Positions 34,694-45,677 of a stretch of 64,000 bases of DNA are shown here, piece by piece. How positions within the stretch are numbered: the first letter of the stretch is position 1; each line of letters opens with the position of its first letter. This stretch comes from Ahaetulla prasina. Taxonomy: Eukaryota > Chordata > Lepidosauria > Squamata > Colubridae. The notes under the pieces were generated by a model. That model was not told where the DNA came from. It worked only from the letters and a program-made list of their open reading frames with translations, and did no database searches. Where the stretch lies: assembly GCF_028640845.1 (NCBI RefSeq), contig NC_080544.1, positions 55,775,211-55,839,210 on the forward strand, written 5' to 3'. Both the position numbers and the translations under genes were made by a program.

Positions 34694-34854
34694 ATGATAT
34701 GGATACATCTGATGAAATCCATATTCATGTAGAGTTTAAGGTAGTAATGAAAGTTCTTAATGTTGTGAATATTCCCATGGACTTGTATAACTTAGAACCA
34801 AAGAGAAATTTGATCCCTGATGCCAAATATGTGACAGCATCAATGGGCCTACAG

Positions 34855-35053
34855 CTGTGATGGCAAACCTCTGGCCCGCATGCCATAGGTGGCATGCAGA
34901 GCCCTCTCTGTGGGCAAACGCAGCATCGCCAGCTCGTCTTCTGTTTTCTAGTGCGTGCAGGCACACCGGCCAGCTGGTCTTAGGGTTTTCGGTGCTCCAG
35001 AAAGCATACATTCCACTTTGAGCATTCGGTGCCAAAAAGGTTCACCATCACTG
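34855..35053. mobile_element. hAT-type short element, 199 bp
   Basis: The ends are CTGTGATGGCAAACCT and, on the minus strand, CAGTGATGGTGAACCT, forming about 16-bp inverted termini. The 8-bp flanks are gcctacag (34,847-34,854) and gcctagag (35,054-35,061), a 7/8 match. No coding capacity. Confidence 0.92.
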
Positions 35054-35061
35054 GCCTAGAG

Positions 35062-35616
35062 AGTATAGTATGGACATACAAATTAATTTTGTCACTATTC
35101 CTCAGCTATTGCTGACCTACAGCTTAGCCAACATGGTCAACAGTATAGAATTTTAGCAGTTTGAATTTAGCATTTAAAAGGCCACAGTATGATCATCTTA
35201 TTATAAAAGAAGTTATTCATTTATTGACCATTGTTTCAGCTTTCATCAGCACAGTTTGGTTATCATCAATCATTTCCAGAATTAAACCTACTAAACCAGG
35301 TTTACTCTATTTTCTAACCTTTTGAAAGCATTGGTGTAATTCCTGTTAAAACAAACAGGTTGTTGATATATGCATTTGATATTTACTATGTTTTTGCCTT
35401 GAGGGCATGCATATTTAAATCCCTATTGTCATTTATTTTTCACTTTCATTAGGATACAGTTGAGGACATTGTGGATTTTCACTTCAAGCAGTCAAAGCAT
35501 ATTCTTCCTTTTTGTTTCTCTATATGTAGGTAAATCCCAATTCCCCCATCTGCAATCTACTGGCTGCCCTCTTTCTCTTTACAATGCAAGTTGAAAAATA
35601 GAGAATGTGCTATACT
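35062..35616. other. unannotated sequence
   Basis: Unique DNA with no supported gene. Confidence 0.4.
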
Positions 35617-35621
35617 ATTAT

Positions 35622-35903
35622 TGTTATGTCTAACAAAGTCCTCGGAGTTACGACGCGGCTGAGCCCTGACAACTGCCAAGTGGTCTCTGATTGGCTAAGA
35701 CGCGCCGGAGGAAAAAAGCGGGAGTTGGGAAGTCCTGTCATTGGTTTAAGTTCCTGAGGCAGCCAGTATATAAGGGCTGTCACCTAGAGAGTTGGTTAGG
35801 TGAATACGTTATCGTGTTGTGATCAGTTGTTGTGTTGAATAAAGGTTGTGTTCTTACAACCTCTGTGTGAGACTCTTTGTACCCACTAGTCACCGATTTA
35901 ATA
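35622..35903 (+). mobile_element. candidate solo LTR
   Basis: A GC-rich 282-bp segment in AT-rich DNA contains a TATA box (agtatataaggg, about 35,765) and an aataaa signal (35,838) in promoter-then-polyadenylation order, as in an LTR. It starts TGTTATGTC, and the pentamer attat lies on both sides (35,617-35,621 and 35,904-35,908). The right end ATA is not the canonical CA, and attat is low-complexity, so the boundaries are tentative. No internal retroelement sequence adjoins it. It is not similar to the LTR at 19,392. Confidence 0.7.
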
Positions 35904-35908
35904 ATTAT

Positions 35909-36669
35909 GGAAAACAAAAAGTGGTGATTTGTTGTTAATGCCTTATTCTACTGTAATAGAATTGGAAGTCAATGTTTCTTTTTCTTTACTTACCCTTCCT
36001 CACTTTTCTTTCCTCTTTTCCCTTCCCTTCCTGCTCACTATCCTCTTCTTTGCTTTTGTATTTTGTAATTTATAATACTTTATAACCTAATAAAAAGTAT
36101 TTGGAAAAGTAGAGAATGTGTTGCAGTGATTGACGGCCAAAGAAGACTAAACTGTGTTCACTTCAGGACTAGATGTATTTTTAAATCAATTCAATAACAT
36201 ACTAATCTATTTCAAATTAGCAAATCCTGAGGTCTGATGAAAAATTTAATACAAAAAAAAAATCTTTTCCCCCCCTGGCATCACAGAGCTTGGCAATTTA
36301 ATAATTTTGAAAATTCTCCTAAATGTAGAGGAAAGCTTTTGGGTTTAGTAAATTAGAGACTTTGGCACAAAGTACTCAAAGTATTCTTCCTATCTATTTT
36401 CTCAAGAATCAAAAAAGTGATGATGCTAGTCAAGTTATTTCAATGTAGTTTTAAAATGAGCATGTAGTGCAAACAGCATGAATTTTACTTACTCAATTTT
36501 GAAAAAGTCTACTCTGATTAGCATTTGGGGACCTTGGAAATTACAGAAGTTTTTGCAAACTGTTCAAAAACATCTCGAAAGACCAAACTATTTTTGTAAT
36601 GCTGTTAAGCAAACTTCATTGATGTAATCACCAGATATTGATGTTGATTCAACTGTTAGATATCATCAG
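35909..36669. other. unannotated sequence
   Basis: Pyrimidine-rich near 35,980-36,060 and otherwise unique, with no supported gene. Confidence 0.4.
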
Positions 36670-36703
36670 CACAGAATCATAGAATTGGAAGTAAGCTTAT
36701 AGG
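36670..36703 (-). mobile_element. old CR1 tail remnant, antisense
   Basis: 'cagaatcatagaattggaag' is typical of the antisense 3' end of older CR1 copies. The rest of the element, if present, is displaced by the transposon at 36,704-37,075. Confidence 0.45.
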
Positions 36704-37075
36704 TAAAGTGACCAGATTTCAGCGATGGCAAAGCGGGACACCATTGATGGGGGGGGGAGGGGCTGCGCATGCGCGCTGAGTCTCGCCACCTGGCTGAAGG
36801 AGGAAGAGCGGCTGCTGCTTCTCGGCTCTTCCAGGCAGGCTCGGCTCTCCTTGGCTCTCCTCTAGGCTCTTCCAGGCAGCGGGCGATCTTGCGCCCCCTT
36901 CTCTGCCACTCCCCCTTCTCTGCCTCCTCCTCCTCCTCTTGCGTTGCCCCCTCCCATTTTCAGAATGGGAGTAAAAAAAAAATCGGGAATTTTTTAAAAT
37001 GTCCCATTTTTGAAATGGGACAAATTATTAAAAAGCGGGACTGTCCTGCCAAAAGCGGGACATCTGGTCACTATA
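36704..37075. mobile_element. hAT-type short element, 372 bp, GC-rich
   Basis: The ends are TAAAGTGACCAGAT and, on the minus strand, TATAGTGACCAGAT. The 8-bp flank cttatagg is identical on both sides (36,696-36,703 and 37,076-37,083). The interior is GC-rich with 'gcgggac' motifs near both ends and a CT-rich middle. The long frame over it comes from the GC-rich content and is not a gene. Confidence 0.93.
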
Positions 37076-37083
37076 CTTATAGG

Positions 37084-37810
37084 CCTTGCTTCATGCAGAA
37101 ATTCTAGGCCCAAAATATCCCAGGGAAGGTGTGTGTCCCAGTCCAGTCTCTAATAGGAAAATATCAGCAACACAAAGCAACTGTGCCCTTTATGTTGTTG
37201 GTCTCTTGGATAAATTCTTTTTTCATCACAGCTCTGTCCTAGCACTCAAAATCTGTTGTCCGGTATATGTTGTCCAGATATTATATCTATTTTTTCCCCT
37301 CTGGAACAGTATAGAACATTTTTTTTCTTTCTGGCAACTCTTCCAGTATATGAATATTGTTGTCATATAATTTCTTCAGTAATTACATACTTATACTCTT
37401 TTAATTCTTTCAGCAATTATCTAAATTTGTGATAGAATTCTTGGCTCAAGAATGGCTTGGGAAATTCATAGATTAGAGAAAGTTGTAATGTACTGATTGG
37501 ATAGGTTGTTTATTGAAATGCATACTATATTCATGCCAACTGTTGTAGAAATTGGACAGAAGAGACCTATGATTTAAAGCATATAAAACTGATATGGATA
37601 TACAGTATGTAAATTGCCTTGTCTGCCTTTAATAGCTACTCCATAACTAAAAACACAATTGTGGGTGGTTTATTTTGATGCAGAAGCATTTCTGCTCTTC
37701 AAATATATGCTTAAAATATGGCATAACTGACCAGTTGGCAAACTTGACTTATCTGTTAGGGAAGGCTGTTTCTGGAGAGCACCCAAAATATGCTGGCGGT
37801 ATTCTGATCT
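37084..37810. other. unannotated sequence
   Basis: Unique DNA with no supported gene. Confidence 0.4.
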
Positions 37811-37980
37811 CAGATATCATTAAATTATTTTTGTGATCTCTCTCTGTCTCTCTGTCTTTCTGTCTCTTTCTGTCTCTTTTCACTCTCTTCTCTCTTTTTC
37901 TCTCTCATCTATTTCTCTTCTAGCTATCTTCTTTCTTTCTTTCTTTTTTTCTTTCTTTCATCTACCTATAATCTAGCTAT
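37811..37980 (+). repeat. CT-rich low-complexity tract
   Basis: Imperfect (TCTC), (TCTG) and (TTTC) runs are mixed over about 170 bp. Confidence 0.9.
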
Positions 37981-40099
37981 CATCATCTAGGCATCATCTC
38001 AATGCAACGGCAGAAACCTGGATTAGTTGTTTGTTTGTTTGTTTGGTCTCTTTCAGTGCATAATCCTGTATACTATAAATGAAACATATATCATAAATGC
38101 TAAAATTTGCAGAAAGGCAGATGTGAAATATTATAAAATATTTTGGAATACCTTTCAATTTCTTCTGCAAACCAGCCTGCAGAGATCTTAGAAATGAAGT
38201 TCATAAGCATTGTTAATAGTTCATGAGCAAGCAGACAATACAAAACTGAAGTAACTTATCTGACTTCTCAAAGATTTCCAGGAATAAATTATATTCCACT
38301 CACGGTATGGTCTTTAAATTTATTCTGCTATCATTTCAAAAATAGCAGAAGAGAAGGCTTTATAGGCTTCAATAAAATATTCTTAAGACACTTCTTTCAT
38401 TTTTCACCCACACTTAATTACAATCTGTAAATATGCACATAGCTCTATTACTCATGTTAATCCTGCTACTGATAAGGTAGGGTAGAATAGAATAGAAATG
38501 AACTGGAATATGGATAAGCATGAAGCTTTCATTAGTCTACCTAAAAGTAATCACAGATCCATGACTGGCAATATACATCTTTCAAATACACAACACTAAT
38601 TACTTCTGGCAAAATAGTGCTTCATCATACCTATCTCTGCATTGTATTCCTGTAATCATCAACTATTCTTCTGTTCATGATTTCTGCTGTTTAGAGAATG
38701 AGAGAGGTTGAAAGGATAAGATAACTTTGATAAAGCAGAGAACATGTTTCGCATAGTTTAGCAAGTTGGTGAATTTGTTTTTCCATATTTTTAATATTGA
38801 TTTACTTATCCAATCAATATTAAAGAATGATTTGGCAGAAATATACTCTGCAGTTTGGAAAAGCGCTTATGTCATGAAAAAATAATGAGAGAAAGCAATA
38901 TGCAAAACAATATCAAATAACAAAATAATGACATTTGAATGCTGATGGTTTATGTTTTATTTTAATGGCCTACTTTCAAAACATGCAGAGGTGATTAACT
39001 GCCTTTATTTCTGTGTACACTGGAAAAAAGACGTGTGTACTCAGATTAATAATTTAAACTGTTTTCTACCACATCTTTTTTTTTTTGATGTTTTGTGTAA
39101 TTTTAAACCATATGCCTGGAACAGATTAACTGTGTGATTCATTGTACTTCTTCTAAACCTGTATATGTAATTTTCTCATCTTCATTTCCATCAATGGATA
39201 CTGCCCAAGATTCTCACAACCAGAAACAAAGTTCAATCTCATTTTCCACTGCATATCCTCTTTTTATTTCAGGCACATTCTGCCTGCCCTGGGAGAAAAA
39301 TGATGCTTAAATGTCTTTGATTGGGACAGCAGTTGCCTTTTGACTAGTATGTGAAAAGAGAGAAGGGTGGCATTCAAGCATGTAAAAAGAAGAGCTGCTG
39401 GCCATGACACCATAGAAGTGATTTGGTAGTTGTCATGGCTATTTCCCCCATCCCATAAAGAGTGTATTTAACAAACCACTTTCAAACTAGCAGAGTTTTA
39501 TTTTTGTTCCATTTAAGGCTATGAGAGTGGAACTGCACAAATGCAGATGTTTGCCGGATGGCTGGGCTTATTTTCCAGTGTCTCTTTGCTGTAATTTAGT
39601 GTTTACCCATTTTTCTGCAGCCAGTATAGCTAATGTTGCAATATGAACATACACACGAACAGCCAGACACCCAATATGAATTTTCTGTCCAATCAGGAAT
39701 GCAAAATAGTTGTATTATCTCAGTTGCTTCTTCAAGTTTAAAAAAGGTTAGCTCTGACCCTGCTGTTTGCTTAATTATCCTTGTGGCTGTTGCCACTAGA
39801 ACAAACATGGCCAATGCCTGTCTGTCCATCTAAATTGTGGATATTATAATTCCATTTTCAACTGCTGGTGCCAAAATAGAAACCAGCCATACAATGGGAT
39901 GTATCAAAACTGGGCTACTTAATTAACTAATTAATACCAACAAGACAAAGGGTGGTTTTAAAGATATATTGGCAGGCTTGCCTCCCCATATTCCCAGCAT
40001 CCTTGGCCCAGAAAATTGTCTCTCTTGTGTTCACTGCCACCAGTCCAGGATTTGGCTCTCTTTAAGATCCAATCTCTCAGCATGGATGATGATGTTGAT
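37981..40099. other. unannotated sequence
   Basis: A short (GTTT)n lies at about 38,028-38,044. Otherwise it is unique AT-rich DNA with no supported gene. Confidence 0.4.
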
Positions 40100-40187
40100 G
40101 ATCACAGCAAGTGGCAGCACCTGTCTGATTTCAAAAAAGCTAAGCAGGCCTTCAATCAATTGTATTTGGATGTGATTGTCTGAGACA
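40100..40187 (+). pseudogene. 5S rRNA-like relic (pseudogene or 5S-derived SINE head)
   Basis: 'gtctgatttcaaaaaagct' followed by 'aagcagg', then 'ttgtatttggatgtgattg', aligns in order and spacing with the 5S rRNA internal control region (GTCTGATCTC, AGCTAAGCAGG and ACTTGGATG of the universal vertebrate 5S gene). Many substitutions rule out a functional gene. It may be a 5S pseudogene or the head of an old 5S-derived SINE such as AmnSINE1; the flanks were not decisive. Confidence 0.6.
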
Positions 40188-40706
40188 GGCAGGCACATGC
40201 TTTTTTCTTTCACTGCTTCCTATGTACAAACAAGTAAGTGGAGGTAGAGTAGTAGCTGGAGAAAAAAGCCTTTGGTTTGAGAAAAATGTATATACCAAAG
40301 TACTACAATACAAGAAAAAAAGATGAAACAGTACAGTTAGGAGCTAAACAAAGGATATTCATCTTGCTTGTGTTTACTAAATTCCTCTAAAGAAATCATC
40401 TGGAAAATGGTAGCACACACAAGAAATGGGTTGTTAAACTGTGATCATACTGGCAAAAAAAGTACCCTCTTTTTGATACTTTTTGACAAAAAGCCAATTT
40501 TATCAATCAAGTAAATGCCATTTTAATGGAAAACTATACTTTTATCCTCAGTTAGCCAAACATGGTCTCATGCATCATATCAAGAAATGATGAAAACTAG
40601 GAAACTGAAAAGTATCCGAGAAGGAGGAGACAATGGCAAACAACACATATATTATTACCAAGAAATAATATATGGACATACCTTTGAAATACTGAATTGA
40701 GACTAA

Positions 40707-40710
<4 letters not shown>
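40188..40710. other. unannotated sequence
   Basis: No supported gene. Confidence 0.4.
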
Positions 40711-40745
<35 letters not shown>

Positions 40746-40746
40746 C
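40711..40746 (+). repeat. (CTGC)9 microsatellite
   Basis: Nine perfect CTGC units. The opposite-strand frame with an AGRQ repeat is a translation of this array. Confidence 0.95.
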
Positions 40747-40870
40747 AAAATAAATTTGTTGGCTTGACCTTACCACCCAGCTGGACAGGCCCACTCAGGG
40801 AGGAATAATACTACTTTAAAACAGGGTCTTCATTTCCTAACTTTTGCATGATGCATACACATAGCATTTA

Positions 40871-41100
40871 GAGAATCAGTTTAATCTAGTGTTTAAGGCA
40901 CCAGGTTAGAAAGCATGAGTTCAAGTTCAGCCTCTGTCATGAAAGATAACTGGGTGACTTTGGACCAGTCATTCTTTCTCTCTCAGCCCTTCCCACCTGC
41001 AAGAGTTGTTGTGGGTAAAAGAGGAGAAGGAACATTGCTTACTACCTTGAGTTGTTTGAAAAATAATAAATACAAATAAATAAAAATAAGTAAATAAAAT
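40871..41100 (+). mobile_element. Sauria-type tRNA-derived SINE with Bov-B-like tail
   Basis: Head: 'agtttaatctagtgtttaag' (A-box region) and 'gagttcaagttcagcc' (B-box region). Body: 'aactgggtgactttggacca', then 'gtcattctttctctctcagc'. Tail: 'ccttgagttgtttgaaaaat' followed by AAAT-type repeats. The tail resembles that of Bov-B LINEs, the known partner of Sauria SINEs. Confidence 0.85.
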
Positions 41101-42948
41101 GATGGATAATATCAAAGACTACAGAGGTTTAGGGTGTTTCCATAGGCCATCTATAAAAGTAGCCAATATGATTTCTGTCCCATGGCTCAAGGTGAAAGCA
41201 GACTACCCTGTTTTACATAGTATATTCTTAATCATAGGGCAATGATTCTTAAATTAGAGGTAATTACTTCAAGGGTTATCACCCATCTCCCACACAGGAG
41301 GCCATTGGGTAATGTACAATTAAAACATAAAAGCCTAAAAACCATATAAAAATACTGTAAGACTAACCAGATTAAAAACAAAAAAAGAATTAATTAAAAG
41401 ATGAATAGCGGGGAAGGGCCGTCACATCTAATTCTATGCTTGAATCCGTCTTTTGACACCATAGATGTGAAGGTCAAAAAGGGGAAATAATAAAATCCTG
41501 ACTTGGCTTACAATTCTCACATCATTCTTTTTAAAATGCTGAGAAAGCTATGGAAGAATTACTTCTGAGTAAGCAACTCTTCTTCCTTGTTATCACTTGC
41601 ATCTCAGAGTGTAAACGTACAGAAAATTTCTCAAAGATGCAAAGCCAGTGTACAAAGCAAAAGGCAAATTTACTGTTGAGTTGCTGAAATAAATTCTTCT
41701 TGTAAAATACAATTTTACAAGACAACCTTCTGAATTCTTATGATAGCATCTTGAAAAGCAGTAAACCACTACTGAAAAATATGTGATCTATGGAAATACC
41801 ATGGGAAGAGATTGAAGCCATAATAAAAGGAAAGGATTTGCTACATATTAAGAGGCACATTAACATTTGAATAATTGTTACAAGATTTGAAATACAGCAC
41901 CAGGACTAGTTAGCTTTTACCTGAAGAGGGAGAGTAAGAGAGAGAGAAATGCTAATTTGGGTTTAGCAACAAATAAAAATAAATTAGTTTTTCCTCAATA
42001 TTAAGCTTTATTAACACAGATACAAATTAGACCAAAACAAACATAATTTACTTCCTCTTGCTTCCCTAGGTCCTCCTTTTTGCAAAGTGGTCAAGAACAA
42101 TCCTTGGTGGGTAGAACTGGCATGTACTTCTTAATGGCAAGGAAACATTGTATTGACTTACAATAAGTTAACAAGCCACTTGTAACAAAAAAGTAACACC
42201 CATGTGTTTTTAAGCATGCATAGTTTATATTTACTGCTTGGCATGACGGAAGGAACAACAGCAATTTAGATAAAGACAGAGCTGGTGTATATGTCTCACA
42301 TACTGAGATGTATTTTTGGGTTTGGGATTAGGACAAACACGTGCTACCATTCCAATTTTTAACTGAAAGGTATAATGCATTTTGGATTCAGGAAGAAAAA
42401 GAAGTTGCATCATGTAGCGTGTATTACATGAAACAATCCAGAATATCCTCATTTTAGAAAGTTGAAATTTTACCTTATATAATGATCACTAGAACTTGTC
42501 AGATACATTCATTGTGCATAGTTGAACTTATTTATAATCTTAGCTCCATTATTTCTTGGAGAGTGGAAGGGAGATCTTTCTGATTTTGTATCTTCAGCTG
42601 TTGGGATTTTTTAGTAGCAATGAAGTTACTGTGTTTTATACAGGATTGTCTTGTGATTAATTCTGTGGAATCTGCCAGTTAGGATGGGCAGTGAGCCAGC
42701 CAAGCTCTTACTCTTTGCCTTCATTATCTCTTAACTGTCCCAGATATCTGCGATATGCATAGTGAAACTTTGTATGATGTCCAGACAACTGCTATTTTCA
42801 GACTTGCAATATGTAGAATGCACATATTTTCCTTGGTAGCATTGCCTCAACTGGACAATGGTGCTTAGAAAAGAAGTTAACAAGCATCTACCAGGAAGCT
42901 ATATACCCTCTCATATTGCTAAAGTGGAATAGGACAGTAATTTGAAAA
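41101..42948. other. mostly unannotated; possible old LINE tail
   Basis: At 41,320-41,390, 'aaaacataaaagcctaaaaa' resembles the antisense L2 3' UTR seen at 50,430, but too weakly to call. No supported gene. Confidence 0.35.
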
Positions 42949-42956
42949 GACTTGGA

Positions 42957-43293
42957 TTGGGGGTGTCAAAATCAAGGCCCAGGGCCTGGATCCAGCCCAT
43001 GGAGTACTTAGATATGGCTCATAGCGCCAGGAAATAACAAAGGACCAGACCGGGGTGCCTCTGCCAGCAAAAGTGGAGCTTGGGGAGGCCCCCCCAGGCT
43101 CCATTTTTGCTGGCAGAGGGCTGAAGGAGGCCATTGTGACTGAAAACAGAGCCTCAACGAGTGAGGTGATGGCTGTGTCCACCCTGGTCACACCCACCTT
43201 GACCACACTCAACCTGGCCATGCTGCCCTCCAGCTCACTGATGTCAAACACAACCCTGATGCAGCTCTCAATGAACTCGAGTTTGACACCAAT
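42957..43293. mobile_element. hAT-type short element, 337 bp
   Basis: The ends are TTGGGGGTGTCAAA and, on the minus strand, ATTGGTGTCAAACTC. The 8-bp flank gacttgga is identical on both sides (42,949-42,956 and 43,294-43,301). A hairpin lies inside at 43,052-43,120 ('cctctgccagcaaaagtgga' against 'ctccatttttgctggcagag'). Frames on both strands are incidental to its GC content. Confidence 0.92.
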
Positions 43294-43384
43294 GACTTGG
43301 ATCTTTCTATTTTCCTATCTTCTGAAGCACCAAATGGTCTTCTAGCATATGATGGAGGTTGTCCTTGGGCCACAACCTAGAAGA

Positions 43385-43485
43385 ATTGTCCCAAAGATGC
43401 TTTTTCGGAAGGCAACTGGACTTTCTTGCTTTTTCTTTAGAAGACGTTTTGCTTCACATCCAAGAAGCTTCTTCAGCTCTGACAG
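43385..43485 (+). repeat. unclassified interspersed repeat, partial unit
   Basis: It shares 'ttgtcccaaagatgcttttt', 'gcaactggactttcttg' and 'catccaagaagcttcttcag' with the inverted pair at 43,707-44,008 and with 12,548. Confidence 0.8.
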
Positions 43486-43706
43486 GATAGTGGGGAATGA
43501 AAGGATTTATATTTCTTGCAGACAGCTGGTAATTTGCATCCTTTTAGAGGATCACTGAAGCACTTGGAGGTTTATCTGTGTCCTTAGTAGTGCTAAGTAT
43601 CTGAGTAGTACTCCTGGTTCCTGTAGTCTGCAATTTTTTCTCTGGAAATCCACTCCTACTCCCACACCATTCAAAGGGTGTTCCTCCCAAATTATATAGC
43701 TAAAAG

Positions 43707-44008
43707 TCTGTAGAGATTCTCAGTTATCCAGGTCATGATTGTCCCAAAGGTGCTTTTTCAGGAGACAACTGGACTTTCTTGTTTTTTTTGTTTTTTTTTG
43801 GGAAGATGTTTCACTTCTCATCCAAGAAGCTCCTTCAGCTCCTTCAAGAATATAAATTCTTCCATTCCCTAGTATCCTGTCGGAGCTGAAGAAGCTTCTT
43901 GGAGGAGAAGCAAAGCATCTTCAAAGAAAAAACAAAAAGGTCCAGTTGCCTCCTGAAAAAGCATCTTTGGGACAACCCTGACCTCGATGACTGAGAATCT
44001 CTACAAAC
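43707..44008. repeat. large inverted repeat (arms about 130 bp, loop about 40 bp)
   Basis: The arm at 43,707-43,842 and the arm at 43,882-44,008 are reverse complements at roughly 85 percent by eye ('gagattctcag' against 'ctgagaatctc', 'ctccttcagctcc' against 'ggagctgaagaag'). Both belong to the family of the 43,385 and 12,548 repeats. Confidence 0.88.
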
Positions 44009-45189
44009 CTAGAAGAATGTAAGTTCTGGAAAAAATATGACATTTGCAGCTATGAAATGCTAAAAATCATATTAAAAAACTGGAATGGGTATCTTTTTGT
44101 TAGTCAAGATTCACAATTAACATTTGGAAGAGAATAAAGTAGACTACAGTATTTTGTGAGTGAGACTGAATTTGAGGGAAAATTGGAGAGTGTTTTTTAA
44201 AACTGTAATATATACCTGATATTTGGCATATTACATATCTATTTCCATTTGTCATTTTTTAAAATAATCTTAGAAGAGGTTTTCAGGATCAAATGATTGA
44301 TGTACAGGGGAAAAAAGAAGGTTGGACACTGAAGGAAACTTGTCCAGATTTGCTGGATCCATTGATGGTACGTTAAAGAAGAGGCAGACAACAGTCTCTT
44401 TCAAATTTGTCATAACTATGATAGTAAATTCCATAAATGTGTTTGTTAATTAGCCTTGTGTGAGTATATTCACAAAATAATTTGTTGTTTCTTGATTACT
44501 TTATTGTTTTTATTTGGAACCTTGATTTTTGGCATTACAAGAATGTTTAAGAAAGGGGCCAAAGAAGAATTTTGCACAGTTAGATCATTTTAACACTATT
44601 CATTTTCTAGTGCCCAACATAACAAAACATAAACATACAGAAGTGATTCGGAACTCCCTTTGCTGTAGTAACAGATGGTGAACAAGCATCAATGAAGTGA
44701 TGGAAAATGGGTACGTATTTCTCTGGAGGTGCATATGTCAAAAAGTTAGCCATAAGTCAAAGGGAATGGAATATAAAGCTCCCTTCCATATCTGCTTTTT
44801 GACAAATAGCTGACCATAAGTGTAAGTCAAATTAATCTAGTACATGGCTCAATGAACTGGTGACAAGGCGGCAGGTTTCCCTGAGAAATAATTCAAAAGG
44901 CCTCTCTTTCATTATACGTGAATGTGGATGTGGCACCATTAACCCTTGCAATGGAACAAGAAAGATGGTTTGAAATCAGGATGAAAGATTGTAATTGTGA
45001 ATTTTCGGAAAAGTAAAAAATGAAATTAAATTTTAGTTGCATTGTAGCTGTGTGAGTTGCTGAAACCACTGTTAACTTTCTTCTATTTTTATAATTGTAT
45101 AGAATTTATAAGGGATGGGCTCTGATAAATATGGCTGAATATTTGCATGTCTTATTGGGAAGGAAATTTTGTAACCTGATGTTGTTCCT
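44009..45189. other. unannotated sequence
   Basis: Unique AT-rich DNA. No supported gene. Confidence 0.4.
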
Positions 45190-45248
45190 GGGCACTTTTT
45201 GATGACAATCTCCTTAAACCTCAGATTGCCGGGTGTGAATCCCTCTTT

Positions 45249-45677
45249 GTGAGGTGGGGTCATAGATGTCAGATGGGCTTGCTGGTCGCGTACCTGGCTC
45301 CTTGCTGCGTGACAGCTGCCCTGCCCGAGCTCCTGGAGGTGCTTGCCGGGGTGGCAGTGGAGACCCCCAGACTTTTAGTCATGGGGGACTTTAACTTGCC
45401 ATCTGCCGGCTCGTCATCGACGGTAGCTCGGGAGTTCCTGGCCTCCATGACGGCCTTGGACCTGACTCAAGTAGTGGATGGCCCCACTCACATCGGGGGA
45501 GGCACACTGGACCTGATTTTTGTCTCTGGTCAGTGGTTGAGAGATCTGGACTTAAAGGAAATAGTCATTGAACCTTTGTCATGGTCAGATCACTCTCTCC
45601 TTCGCCTGGACTTTCTGACCGCTACCCAACACCGCAGGAGACGGAACCATTACGGTGGTACCGTCCCAGGCGCCTGA
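45249..45677 (+). pseudogene. L2 apurinic-type endonuclease, C-terminal part
   Basis: A 142-codon frame holds the second half of an APE-type endonuclease, which nicks target DNA to start L2 integration. Seen are 'LLVAYLAPCC', 'ALPELLEVLAGVAVETPRLL', the catalytic 'VMGDFNLPSAGS', 'LDLTQVVDGPTHIGGGTLDL' and the terminal 'LSWSDHSLLRLDFL', where the SDH triad residues stand. The N-terminal half is missing because the element is 5'-truncated. The first codon shown is not a real start. Confidence 0.9.

Noticed and set aside
34570..34860. Frame that leaves the CR1 copy and continues 55 codons into unique DNA
   Set aside because: The first part is antisense CR1. The continuation has no family resemblance and ends at a transposon edge; a chance open stretch is likelier.
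36769..37107. 112-codon Ala/Arg/Ser-rich frame
   Set aside because: It is read through a GC-rich hAT-type element and beyond its right end.
40597..40794. Frame with an AGRQ tandem repeat
   Set aside because: Translation of the (CTGC)9 microsatellite.
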